From contig NZ_AP028679.1 of the NCBI RefSeq assembly GCF_037076455.1, positions 2,061,501-2,125,500 of the forward strand: 64,000 nt of DNA. Reading direction: 5' to 3'. The translations under genes and the position numbers were made by a program. Under the pieces are notes generated by a model. That model was not told where the DNA came from and did no database searches. It saw only the letters and a list, made by a program, of their open reading frames with translations. Below, piece after piece: positions 56,101 through 62,987 of this stretch (the first letter of the stretch is position 1; every line of letters starts with the position of its first letter). This DNA is from Desulfoferula mesophila (GTDB taxonomy: Bacteria > Desulfobacterota > Desulfarculia > Desulfarculales > Desulfarculaceae).

Positions 56101-56303
56101 GGGCCGGGGCCGGAGCCCGCGTAGCCCTGGGCACCGCCGTTTTCGGCGGCATGCTGGCCGCCACCTTCTTGGGGGTGGTGTTCGTGCCCGGCCTGTTCGT
56201 GCTCTTCGAGCGCATGGGCTCCAAAAAGAAGAATGCCCAAACGGCAAAGCCTCCCGCGGCACCCAGCGCGGGCCAGGCCGCAACCGATGGGGAAGGCTCA
56301 TAG
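53130..56303 (+). CDS. RND multidrug efflux permease (AcrB/HAE1 family)
   Basis: This 1057-residue inner-membrane pump has the AcrB pattern of N-terminal FINRPIFAAVVSIVIVLGG, twelve membrane helices in two halves, porter loops, and the proton-relay stretch GIVVDDAIVVVENC with paired aspartates in TM4. Length is typical of HAE1 pumps for hydrophobic drugs, dyes or detergents. The C-terminal tail after residue 1035 is rich in Ala and Lys. No local regulator (TetR or two-component) is adjacent, so control is unclear. Confidence 0.96.
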   Translation: MFSRFFINRPIFAAVVSIVIVLGGLLTLVGLPIAQYPNIEPPTVTVTATYPGASATVVSATVAQPIEEQVNGVEGMIYMSSNSASDGSYTLTVTFETGTDPDMAQVLVQNRVGIATPKLPEDVRRLGVTTLKKSTNFALCINLLDTNGLYDDIFLANYATINIKDELARVYGVGDVQVYGAGTYSMRLWLDPQKLKTYSLTTDDVTSAIQEQNVQVAAGVIGQQPAPKGQNFQLTVNVLGRLSDVSQFEQIIIKTGSDGRIVRVKDVARVELGAQTYTIGSQLNQKPTATIMVYQLPGANLLQISDNCRKVLKELEPGFPEGVKAEVTYDASDVVRASIEEIVMTLVIAAILVILTVFIFLQDIRATLIPAITIPVSLIGTFAVMGILGFSINTLTLFGLVLAIGIVVDDAIVVVENCARNIDEHGLSSKEAAIKSMEEISGAVVATTLVLLAVFIPTAFMGGMTGILYKQFALTIATATFFSSINALTMSPALCALLLRPTKEHRNWFWRGFNAFLSWSTNRYESVVGLVVHKIGVSMIVYLILSGVAFYTMSQTATGFVPVEDQGYAIGTIQLPDGASMQRTQEVMDSVNKIVDGTPGIAFNISFTGLNLLDNTNNSNTGGLIAVYKSWGDRAGKPGESQPEMMGRINMGMYQIQEARAMAFPPPALPGLGLAGGFEYQLQDRGATGVQNLEEITNELIRDGNVTPGLTGMYTTFRADVPQLFVNVDRTKVKTLNVPLSTVFNTLQAYLGSAYVNDFNKFGRTFQVNMQAEARFRAKAEDIARLQVRNANGDMVPMATLASIQSTVGPQVLPRFNLYPAATIRGNAAPGYSSGQAIDLLKTLSEQKLPSSMGYAWSGITYQEVVAGGTGSVVFVVAVIFVFLVLAAQYESWKLPMPVILAVPLALLGAFVAVQLRSLDNNVYTQIGLVLLVGLATKNAILIVEFARDLHSEGKGIVEAAMDASRLRFRPILMTAFSFILGTLPLVVATGAGAGARVALGTAVFGGMLAATFLGVVFVPGLFVLFERMGSKKKNAQTAKPPAAPSAGQAATDGEGS

Positions 56304-56352
56304 CCCCCATCCTCGTCGCCGAACCAACGCCCGCCGCGGCAGGGAGCCACGC

Positions 56353-57276
56353 ATGACCCGGCTCTCTCCGTCGGCGGGTGCTCTTTTGTGCCTTTTGGCC
56401 GGAGCCACCCTGATCAGCTTTTCCGCCGTCATGGTGCGGCTGGTGTCCGTGGGCCCCACGGCTAGCGCTTTTTACCGCGTGCTCATCGGCGGCCTGGCTT
56501 TGGCCCTGTGGACCCGTCTGCGCGGCAAGGCCTTGTGGGCCGGCTGGTCTGCGCTGGGCCTGGCCGCGCTGGCCGGTCTGCTTTTCGCGCTGGATCTGAG
56601 CCTTTGGCATCGGGCCATACTTTTGCTGGGACCGGGGCTCAGCACCATCCTGGCCAACTTTCAGGTATTCGCGGTGGCCGGGGTGGGGGTCCTGGTCTTG
56701 GGCGAGAAACCTGGATGGCGCTTGGGCGTGTCCATCCCCCTGGCCATGCTGGGCCTGTGGCTCCTGGTGGGCGTAAACTGGCGGGAGCTGGGAGACGGCT
56801 ATCAACACGGGGTGGTCTTGGGCCTGCTGACCGCTTGCGCCTATGGATCCTACATCCTGTGCCTCAGATGGTCGGTGCGTCGGGTGGGCGGCCTGGATTC
56901 CATGGCCAACGTGGCCCTGATATCCCTGGTCTGCGCCGTGATCCTCTGGCTGGAATTGCTGGGCTCCGGCGAGTCCTTGGCCGTGAGCTCGGCCTGGGAC
57001 TGGGGCTGGTTGGTGGTCTATGGCCTGATCTGCCACGCGGTGGGCTGGGTGCTCATCTCCCTGGCTCTCAAACAGGTGGCCGCCTCCCGCGCGGCCTTGG
57101 CGCTCTTGTTGCAGCCCACGCTGTCCTTTGTCTGGGACGTGGTCATCTTCGGAAGACCCACCACCGCCCTGGAGGCGGGCGGAGCCTTGCTGGCCGTGGC
57201 CGCCATATATCTGGGCACCACGGGGGGCACACCCGCCAAGCCCCGGTCCGTTCACGGCCCAGAGGCGAAGCCATAA
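56353..57276 (+). CDS. EamA/DMT family transporter
   Basis: This 307-residue permease has ten hydrophobic segments in two EamA repeats (residues about 10-140 and 155-290), with conserved AFYRVLIGGLALALW and ALALLLQPTLSFVWDVVIFG. Such carriers export amino acids or metabolites. The frame is open from 56233 but overlaps the pump gene; ATG at 56353 has AGGGAG at good spacing. It is 49 bases after the RND operon and may share its transcript. Confidence 0.87.
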   Translation: MTRLSPSAGALLCLLAGATLISFSAVMVRLVSVGPTASAFYRVLIGGLALALWTRLRGKALWAGWSALGLAALAGLLFALDLSLWHRAILLLGPGLSTILANFQVFAVAGVGVLVLGEKPGWRLGVSIPLAMLGLWLLVGVNWRELGDGYQHGVVLGLLTACAYGSYILCLRWSVRRVGGLDSMANVALISLVCAVILWLELLGSGESLAVSSAWDWGWLVVYGLICHAVGWVLISLALKQVAASRAALALLLQPTLSFVWDVVIFGRPTTALEAGGALLAVAAIYLGTTGGTPAKPRSVHGPEAKP

Positions 57277-57309
57277 AAAGACAGGGGCCGGCCCTGAGAC
57301 CGGTCCCTG
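57275..57309 (-). terminator. Terminator of the tRNA-Gln transcript
   Basis: On the minus strand a hairpin CAGGG-A-CCGG / CCGG-C-CCCTG (57309-57282) is followed by TCTTTTT. It lies ten bases after the tRNA-Gln 3' end and overlaps the end of the EamA gene on the other strand. Confidence 0.8.
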
Positions 57310-57318
57310 CAATAGTTA

Positions 57319-57392
57319 TGGCTGGCCCGCCAGGATTCGAACCTGAATAATCAGCTCCAAAGGCTGATGTCCTGCCGTTAGACGACGGGCCA
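57319..57392 (-). tRNA. tRNA-Gln (UUG)
   Basis: The 74-base minus-strand gene with encoded CCA has acceptor TGGCCCG with CGGGCCA, anticodon stem CAGC/GCTG with loop CTTTGGA (anticodon TTG), and T loop GTTCGAATC. The U1-A72 first acceptor pair fits bacterial tRNA-Gln. Confidence 0.97.
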
Positions 57393-57405
57393 AAAAACGC
57401 TTACG

Positions 57406-57414
57406 ATTTTACCA
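57406..57414 (-). promoter_or_regulatory. Extended -10 promoter of tRNA-Gln
   Basis: On the minus strand TGGTAAAAT, an extended -10 element (TGN-TAAAAT), lies 14 bases upstream of the tRNA 5' end, putting the start about seven bases ahead of it. No good -35 hexamer is seen. Confidence 0.5.
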
Positions 57415-57508
57415 GGTCAGACGCGCAACGCCAGTGTTAATGGGGCGCTAGACCGGGTTTTGCCGCCGGTGCTCTCCCATCCGCGAGGGTATGGGCGGCC
57501 GGGCCTCA

Positions 57509-57823
57509 TCAGGCGGTTTCTCCCACCACCTCGTTGATCCAGCCGATGGCCGCAACCACGGAAGCGAAGCCGATGGCCGGCATGGCCAACACCGCCGCGT
57601 GCCGGAGCTCCTCGGGGGTGAAGCCTTCGCCGATGGCCTTGCGGGCCTGGCTTTTGATGCCGCCCCGGCTGCCGGTGGCCACGGCCACGCCCAGCTTGAC
57701 CAGGCGGGCCGAGCGGCCGTCCAGGGGGCCGGCTTGCTTGCACAATAGGCCCAGCTTTTCAAAGGCCTGGGCCAACTCGGGGAAGTATTCCTTGAAATCC
57801 ACATAGGGCTTGGGAAGGCTCAT
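57509..57823 (-). CDS. Carboxymuconolactone decarboxylase (AhpD-like) family protein
   Basis: This 104-residue all-helical protein has the family core KLGVAVATGSRGGIKSQARK and GEGFTPEELRHAAVLAMPAIG. The CxxC redox pair of AhpD is absent, so peroxide reduction by the AhpD mechanism is unlikely; gamma-carboxymuconolactone chemistry or a structural role remains possible. The ATG at 57823 has AGGAG seven bases upstream; the longer frame from 57841 is rejected. No aromatic-degradation gene is adjacent. Confidence 0.8.
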   Translation of the reverse strand: MSLPKPYVDFKEYFPELAQAFEKLGLLCKQAGPLDGRSARLVKLGVAVATGSRGGIKSQARKAIGEGFTPEELRHAAVLAMPAIGFASVVAAIGWINEVVGETA

Positions 57824-57893
57824 GAGCTTACTCCTGGGCATGGGGGCGGCTAATGGTTCCGTAACCTTATGTTGTTGGGGCGGGCCTCGCTTG

Positions 57894-59435
57894 TCAAGCG
57901 GACGCTTGGGCCTGGCGCTCCAGATACACGCGCACCGTGCCCTGGAACACCATGCGCCCGGCCTGGAGCTCCGCCACGTGGCTCATGTAGGGCATCATTT
58001 CCTCGGGGTAGTGGGTCACCCCCACCAGGGTGGTGCCATGGGCGGCCAGGCGGGCCAGGATGGCGTTGACCTCGGAACGGGCCGGGGCGTCCAGACCGGC
58101 CAGGGGCTCGTCCAGCAGGAGCAGCCGGGGATTGGTCACCATGGCCCTGGCGATGAGCAGCTTGCGCAGTTGGCCGTAGGAAAGGGTGGTTATGTCCCGC
58201 TCGGCCAGGTCCATGAGCCCCAGACGTTCCAGCCAATTTCGGGCCTGCTCGCGCTGGGCCTCGCTGAGCTGCCCCCGCAGGCCCACGCTGCCCATGAGAC
58301 CCGAGGCCACGGTCTCCAGACCGTTTTGGCGGTGAAAATGCCGGGCCTGCAGGGCGGCCGAGACCATTCCCACCTCCTGGCGCAGTTCTTCCAGGTTGCG
58401 GGGCTTGGCGCTGCCGAACCAACCCAGGACCCCGCCGTATTGCGGGCGCAGTTCCCCGGCCAACAAGCGCAACAGGGTGGTCTTGCCAGCCCCGTTGGGG
58501 CCCAGCACCAGCCAGTTCTGGCCGGGCCGCACCTCCCAATCCAGGTTGTGCAGCACGGCCTTGTGCTCCACGCTGACCCTCTCGGTCTTGACCCGGGCCA
58601 GGTAGTCGCCGGGCAGCTCGGCGGGAGTCTGGATTGCGGGTACGTCCGGGCGGCTGGGGGCCAGGGCCAAACCGCCCTGGTCCATGACCAGGCGCAACGG
58701 CCCTTGCACCTGCACTTCGCCGTGGTCCAAAAGCATGGCGTGGCTGGTGCCCGGCACCAGCTCTGCCCCCCGGTGGGTGGCGTAGACCAGTTGGGTGCCA
58801 GAGGCCGCCGCCCGGCCCAGCAGGGCCAAGAGCCGGCGGCGGGAAGCGGCGTCCAGGCCCTCGCAGGGCTCGTCCAGCAGCAGGAGGCTGGGGCGGCCGG
58901 CCAGGGCCCGAGCGATGAGCACCTGCTTGCCTTGCCCCAGGGACAGCGACAGCAGGGGCCGGTCGGCCAGGTGGCTGATCTTCAGCTGGGCCAGCAGGTC
59001 GTCGGCCCTTTGCCATTGCTCTTCGCTGGGCTCCTGATAGAGCAGGTGCCCGCCGGTGATGCCGGTGACCACCACCATGCGGCTGGTAAAGTCCCACTCG
59101 CGGCGGTGGTACAGGTTGAGCATCTCCCCGGAGACCATGCCGGTGCGCTCCCGAAAGAGCAGGGGGCTGGTGGTCACCCGTCCGTCCACGGTGTAACGGC
59201 GGCGGGGGCGTCCGGCCAGCACCGGCCAGATGTCGCCGCGCACCAGGCGCAGGAAGGTGCTCTTGCCCGCGCCGTTGGCTCCCAGCACCGCCCAGTGGCA
59301 GCCGGGGCGCAGTCGCCAGGTGATCTGCTTGAGCAACAGCTTGTCACCCAGGGCGTAGTCCACCCGGTCCAGGTCCACCAAAAATTCGGGCTCGCTCTGA
59401 GCCCCTGCATTGTCAGGTTGGTGTTTCATAAGCAT
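57894..59435 (-). CDS. ModF-like double ATP-binding cassette protein
   Basis: This 513-residue protein has two complete ABC ATPase cassettes: Walker A GANGAGKST near 55 and GPNGAGKTT near 320, signatures LSLGQGKQV and LSYGQLRKL, and Walker B LLLLDEP in both. The tandem form with SxGQ signatures resembles E. coli ModF and PhrA-like proteins, which accompany molybdate uptake but whose mechanism is unsettled. There is no modABC or other permease in the window. Two ATGs (59435, 59429) are possible and neither has a clear ribosome site. Confidence 0.82.
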   Translation of the reverse strand: MLMKHQPDNAGAQSEPEFLVDLDRVDYALGDKLLLKQITWRLRPGCHWAVLGANGAGKSTFLRLVRGDIWPVLAGRPRRRYTVDGRVTTSPLLFRERTGMVSGEMLNLYHRREWDFTSRMVVVTGITGGHLLYQEPSEEQWQRADDLLAQLKISHLADRPLLSLSLGQGKQVLIARALAGRPSLLLLDEPCEGLDAASRRRLLALLGRAAASGTQLVYATHRGAELVPGTSHAMLLDHGEVQVQGPLRLVMDQGGLALAPSRPDVPAIQTPAELPGDYLARVKTERVSVEHKAVLHNLDWEVRPGQNWLVLGPNGAGKTTLLRLLAGELRPQYGGVLGWFGSAKPRNLEELRQEVGMVSAALQARHFHRQNGLETVASGLMGSVGLRGQLSEAQREQARNWLERLGLMDLAERDITTLSYGQLRKLLIARAMVTNPRLLLLDEPLAGLDAPARSEVNAILARLAAHGTTLVGVTHYPEEMMPYMSHVAELQAGRMVFQGTVRVYLERQAQASA

Positions 59436-59514
59436 GGGGTATTAACAGACCTGAGCGCATCGCGCCAGGCCTGGTTGAAGCGGCGGCGGGGATTGCCTGG
59501 TGTTTGCCGTGGCT

Positions 59515-59552
59515 TAAAAAGGAAGGCGGCCAGCTCTTGCGAGCTAACCGCC
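59515..59552 (-). terminator. Terminator of the tRNA-Lys transcript
   Basis: GGCGG(59525-59529)/CCGCC(59548-59552) with an inner AGCTC/GAGCT stem; on the minus strand it is followed by TTCCTTTTT. It lies ten bases after the tRNA 3' end. The plus strand also ends in TGTTTTT, so it may work in both directions. Confidence 0.8.
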
Positions 59553-59561
59553 TGTTTTTCT

Positions 59562-59637
59562 TGGTGGGCTGCCAGTGAATCGAACACTGAACCTACGGAT
59601 TAAGAGTCCGTTGCTCTGCCAGTTGAGCTAGCAGCCC
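59562..59637 (-). tRNA. tRNA-Lys (CUU)
   Basis: The 76-base minus-strand gene with encoded CCA has acceptor GGGCTGC with GCAGCCC, anticodon stem CGGA/TCCG with loop CTCTTAA (anticodon CTT), and T loop GTTCGATTC. Confidence 0.97.
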
Positions 59638-59655
59638 TTTGAAGTCGTGAAGCTG

Positions 59656-59684
59656 TTTTTATCAGCCAGACGGGGCTCCGTCAA
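59656..59684 (-). promoter_or_regulatory. Sigma-70 type promoter of tRNA-Lys
   Basis: On the minus strand TTGACG (59684-59679), a 17-base spacer and TAAAAA (59661-59656), with a start near 59649. The -35 hexamer overlaps the stop codon of the upstream ADP-ribosylglycohydrolase gene. Confidence 0.65.
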
Positions 59685-60643
59685 TAGTTTTCATCGCATA
59701 TATTACGGCAAAGTTCCAAGACCGCGTCGCGGCCCAGGGGCTGGTTTTCCAGGGCCTCCAGCCATTGGGCGGGCAGGGCCTCCAGGCCCCAGTAAGCCCC
59801 GGCCATGGCTCCGGCCATGGCCCCGATGGTGTCGGCGTCGCCCCCCAGGCTGACCGCCAGAACCATTGCCTGCTCCGGGTCCCGGGCCGCCAAAAAGGCC
59901 CCCAGGGCCGGGGGCACCGCCTCGGCGGCGGACACGTCGCAGGCATAGGCGCGGGTGAGGCCCTCGCGGGCCGCGGCCTCGTCGCCCAGGGGCAGGGGAG
60001 GCATGGCCCGCAGGCGTCCGGCCACATGGGCGTCCAGGTTCTCTACCTGGGCGGCGATATGCTCCACGAACCGCCCGGGGGCCGGCGCGCGGCCCTTGGA
60101 CCCCAGCCTGGCGGCCCGGCGCACGGCCAGGACCTGGGCCGCGGCCCCGGCCAGGGCGCGGGAATGGGTGTGGGTGATGCGGCACTGGGTCAGGGCTGCG
60201 GCCCGGCAGGACTCGCGATCCTTGGCGAAAAACACCCCCAGCACCCCCACCCGCATGGCTCCACCGTTACCCCAGGAGTCGGTGGCCACCCGGTCCCAGG
60301 GCTCCCCGGCGGCCAGCCGGTGCATCAGGGCGTTAATGCGCCCGCCATAGCCGCGTATCGGTTCGTAGCGGGCCAGGAAGCGCCGGGCCAGGTAGGCCGG
60401 GTCCAGGCCGCCCCGCTGGGCCAGGGTCTCCAGGATGGCGATCATCATCTGGGAGTCGTCGGTGTAAGAACCGGCGGCCAGGCGGCCGGGCAGCATCCGG
60501 TCCAAACGGCCGTGCACCCGGGCGATGCGCGCGGCGCTCCAGCCCTCCACGGGCATGCCCAGGGCGTCGCCGCACATGGTGCCCAGGGCGGCGCCGGCCA
60601 GGCGGGAAAAGCTCCTAGCTGGGGAGGGTAGAGCGCAATACAT
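59681..60643 (-). CDS. ADP-ribosylglycohydrolase family protein
   Basis: This 320-residue all-helical protein has the two metal motifs of the ARH/DraG family: SYTDDSQM near residue 60 and the late GGDADTIGAMAGAMAGAYWG near 280. Such enzymes remove ADP-ribose from proteins (DraG reactivates nitrogenase reductase) or hydrolyse related compounds. No nif or draT gene is in the window. The ATG at 60643 is chosen because a perfect extended -10 element sits six bases upstream, which would give a leaderless mRNA; a longer frame to 60706 lacks support. Confidence 0.85.
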   Translation of the reverse strand: MYCALPSPARSFSRLAGAALGTMCGDALGMPVEGWSAARIARVHGRLDRMLPGRLAAGSYTDDSQMMIAILETLAQRGGLDPAYLARRFLARYEPIRGYGGRINALMHRLAAGEPWDRVATDSWGNGGAMRVGVLGVFFAKDRESCRAAALTQCRITHTHSRALAGAAAQVLAVRRAARLGSKGRAPAPGRFVEHIAAQVENLDAHVAGRLRAMPPLPLGDEAAAREGLTRAYACDVSAAEAVPPALGAFLAARDPEQAMVLAVSLGGDADTIGAMAGAMAGAYWGLEALPAQWLEALENQPLGRDAVLELCRNICDENY

Positions 60644-60649
60644 GTTTGG

Positions 60650-60658
60650 ATTATAGCA
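60650..60658 (-). promoter_or_regulatory. Extended -10 promoter giving a leaderless ADP-ribosylglycohydrolase mRNA
   Basis: On the minus strand TGCTATAAT (consensus -10 preceded by TGN) ends six bases before the ATG at 60643, so the expected first transcribed base is at or next to the start codon. No ribosome site can fit. No -35 match is evident, as expected for extended -10 promoters. Confidence 0.6.
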
Positions 60659-60720
60659 GGCGGATTTCTGGCCGGGGGACGTGAAGCGTGGTACCATCCC
60701 CTGCATCAGGAGGAGACAAC

Positions 60721-60879
60721 ATGGCCACTCAACCCTGCGTGCCCTGCGCCGATTACCGCGCCGGTCAGCGCCTGCTCAGCATGAAGCGGCAATTGGCCCA
60801 GGACGACCTTACCCCCGAGCAGCGGGCCCAACTGGAGGCGGAAGTCGCCGAGTTGGAACACCTGCTGGACATGGACTAA
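60721..60879 (+). CDS. Small CxxC protein of unknown function
   Basis: This 52-residue protein starts MATQPCVPCADYRAGQ, with a CxxC pair, followed by an amphipathic helix-helix segment rich in Gln, Glu and Leu (LTPEQRAQLEAEVAELEHLL) likely to form a coiled coil. A strong AGGAGG lies eight bases before the ATG, so it is probably expressed. I do not recognise the family. It lies between two minus-strand genes, with its own promoter unrecognised. The CxxC may bind metal or form a disulfide. Confidence 0.65.
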   Translation: MATQPCVPCADYRAGQRLLSMKRQLAQDDLTPEQRAQLEAEVAELEHLLDMD

Positions 60880-60886
60880 GCCGGGG

Positions 60887-62884
60887 CTAGTCGCCGGACT
60901 CCAACTCCTCCAGCTCCAGGGCCGCCTTTTCCCATTTGGCGGTCAGCTTTTCCACCGCGTCCTTGGCCTTGGCGTGGGCCTTGGTCAGCTTGGTCCAGCG
61001 CACCCCGTCGGCAAAGGCCGCCGGGTCCACCATCTCGGCCACCAGCTTGTCCAACTCCACCGTGGCCTCTTCCACCTGGGCCTCCAGCTTGGCCACCTTG
61101 CTTTTTAGCGGCTTCAAACGCTGGTAGCGCTCCTGGCGCGCCTGGGCCTCGGCCCGCTTCTGGTCCGCGCTCTTGGGGCCGCTGGCCGCCTCGCTATCCA
61201 CTGGCTTGGGCGGGGCCTTGGGCTGCGGCGCGGGGGCGGGGGAGGGCGCGGCGGGTTTGGCCTTGCCCGCCTCGGCGTCCAGTCCCTGTTTCCACAGCCG
61301 CTCGAAATCGTCGTAATTGCCGGGCAGCAGGGTGACCTTGCCCGCGTGCACGTAGGCCACCTGGTTGGCGATGGCGTTGATCAGGTGACGGTCGTGGCTA
61401 ATCAGCACCAGGGTGCCGTCGTATTGGCCGAGCGCCTCCTCCAGGACCTTGCGGCTGGCGATGTCCAGGTGGTTGGTGGGTTCGTCCATGAGCAAGAAGT
61501 TGGGCTTCTGGATGAGCAGCTTGGCCAGCACCAGCCGAGCCCGCTCCCCGCCGGAGAGCACCTTGACCTTCTTGAACACGTCGTCGCCCTTGAACAGAAA
61601 AGCGCCCAAGATGGTGCGCTGCTGGCCCTGGGCCATGAGCCCGGCCACGCTGCCCAGCTCGGACAGGGCCGTGTTCTCAGGGTTCAAATCCTCCATGGTG
61701 TGCTGGGAGAATACCCCCATCTTGACCCGGCCTCCCACCAGGCGGCGACCCTTGCGGGGCTTTACCTGGCCCGAGAGCAGGCGCAGCAGGGTGGACTTGC
61801 CTTCACCGTTGCGACCCAACAGGGCCAGGCGGTCGCCCTTGCGCAGCACCAGGCTCAGGTCGCGGTAGAGGGTCTTGGCGCCATAGCCGAACTCCAGGCC
61901 CAGCATCTCCACCACCACCTTGGCCGAAGGCTCGCAGGGGGGTAGATCCAGCTTGATGGCCTGGTCCTCGGCGGGCAGCGTCACCCGCTCCATCTTCTCC
62001 AGCATCTTCAGGCGGCCCTGCACCTGCTTGGCCCGGTCCTTGCGGGTGCGGTTGCGGGCCACGAAGTCCTCGATCTGGCGCACCCGCTCCTGCTGGCTCT
62101 CAAAGGCGGCCCGCTGGGCCTCGCGGCGGCGCTCCCGCTGCTCCTCGTAATGGCTGTAGTTGCCGCCGTAGGAGAATATCTGCCCCGCGTCCAACTCCAC
62201 GATGCGGGTAGCCACCTTGTCCAGAAACACCCGGTCGTGGCTGACCAAGAGCAGGGCGGCGGGATTGGTGACCAGATAGCCCTCCAGCCACAACAGGGAC
62301 TCCAGGTCCAGGTGGTTGGTGGGCTCGTCCAACAAGATCAAATCCGGGGCCGAGAGCAGCAGGCGGGCCAGGGCGGCGCGCATGAGCCAGCCGCCGCTCA
62401 GTTCGCCCACGTCGCGGTTCAAGCGCTCCTGGTCAAAGCCCAGGCCGGCCAGCACCCGCGAGGCCCGGGCCTCCAGGTCGTAGCCGCCCAGTTGCTCGAA
62501 CTGGCTCTGGAGCTGCCCTTGGCGGGCCAGCAGTTCTTCCAGCTCGGCCTCGTCGCGCACCTTGCCCAAAAGCTGGTGCACCTCGTCCAGCTCGGCCTCC
62601 ACCTGGGGCAGGCTGTCGCCGGTCTCCATGGCCAGCTCCAGCACGGTCTGGCCCGACAGGGACAACAGCTCCTGGGGCAGATAGCCCAGGCGCAGGTTCT
62701 TGGCCTTGAACACCTCGCCGCTGTCCGGTTCCACGGTGCCCAGCATCAGGCCCAGCAGGGTGGACTTGCCCGCCCCGTTGGGACCCACCAGTCCCAATCG
62801 CTCTCCCGGGCTTACGTGCAGGTTCACCTCCTTGAGGACGTCCTGCTTGCCGTAGAATTTGCTGACGTTGTGCAAGGTGATCAT
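60887..62884 (-). CDS. ABC-F ATPase, Uup-like
   Basis: This 665-residue protein has two ATP-binding cassettes in tandem without membrane segments: Walker [10 protein letters not shown] near residue 36 and [10 protein letters not shown]-like near 355, signatures LSGGW and LSGGE, an inter-domain linker rich in charged residues (about 245-300), and a C-terminal coiled-coil domain (about 565-665). This is the Uup subgroup of ABC-F, proteins acting on the ribosome or on branched DNA. The frame can be extended to 62941, but the ATG at 62884 ([12 protein letters not shown]) begins at the conserved start; its ribosome site is poor. Confidence 0.9.
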   Translation of the reverse strand: MITLHNVSKFYGKQDVLKEVNLHVSPGERLGLVGPNGAGKSTLLGLMLGTVEPDSGEVFKAKNLRLGYLPQELLSLSGQTVLELAMETGDSLPQVEAELDEVHQLLGKVRDEAELEELLARQGQLQSQFEQLGGYDLEARASRVLAGLGFDQERLNRDVGELSGGWLMRAALARLLLSAPDLILLDEPTNHLDLESLLWLEGYLVTNPAALLLVSHDRVFLDKVATRIVELDAGQIFSYGGNYSHYEEQRERRREAQRAAFESQQERVRQIEDFVARNRTRKDRAKQVQGRLKMLEKMERVTLPAEDQAIKLDLPPCEPSAKVVVEMLGLEFGYGAKTLYRDLSLVLRKGDRLALLGRNGEGKSTLLRLLSGQVKPRKGRRLVGGRVKMGVFSQHTMEDLNPENTALSELGSVAGLMAQGQQRTILGAFLFKGDDVFKKVKVLSGGERARLVLAKLLIQKPNFLLMDEPTNHLDIASRKVLEEALGQYDGTLVLISHDRHLINAIANQVAYVHAGKVTLLPGNYDDFERLWKQGLDAEAGKAKPAAPSPAPAPQPKAPPKPVDSEAASGPKSADQKRAEAQARQERYQRLKPLKSKVAKLEAQVEEATVELDKLVAEMVDPAAFADGVRWTKLTKAHAKAKDAVEKLTAKWEKAALELEELESGD

Positions 62885-62987
62885 GGGGCCAGAAGATAAC
62901 ATCCGCACGGGCCCTCGGCAAGCCGTGGCCTGCCCTAACACCCCGTGGCCGTGCTATATTCACAGGCACACCCCAGACGGAGAGGCT

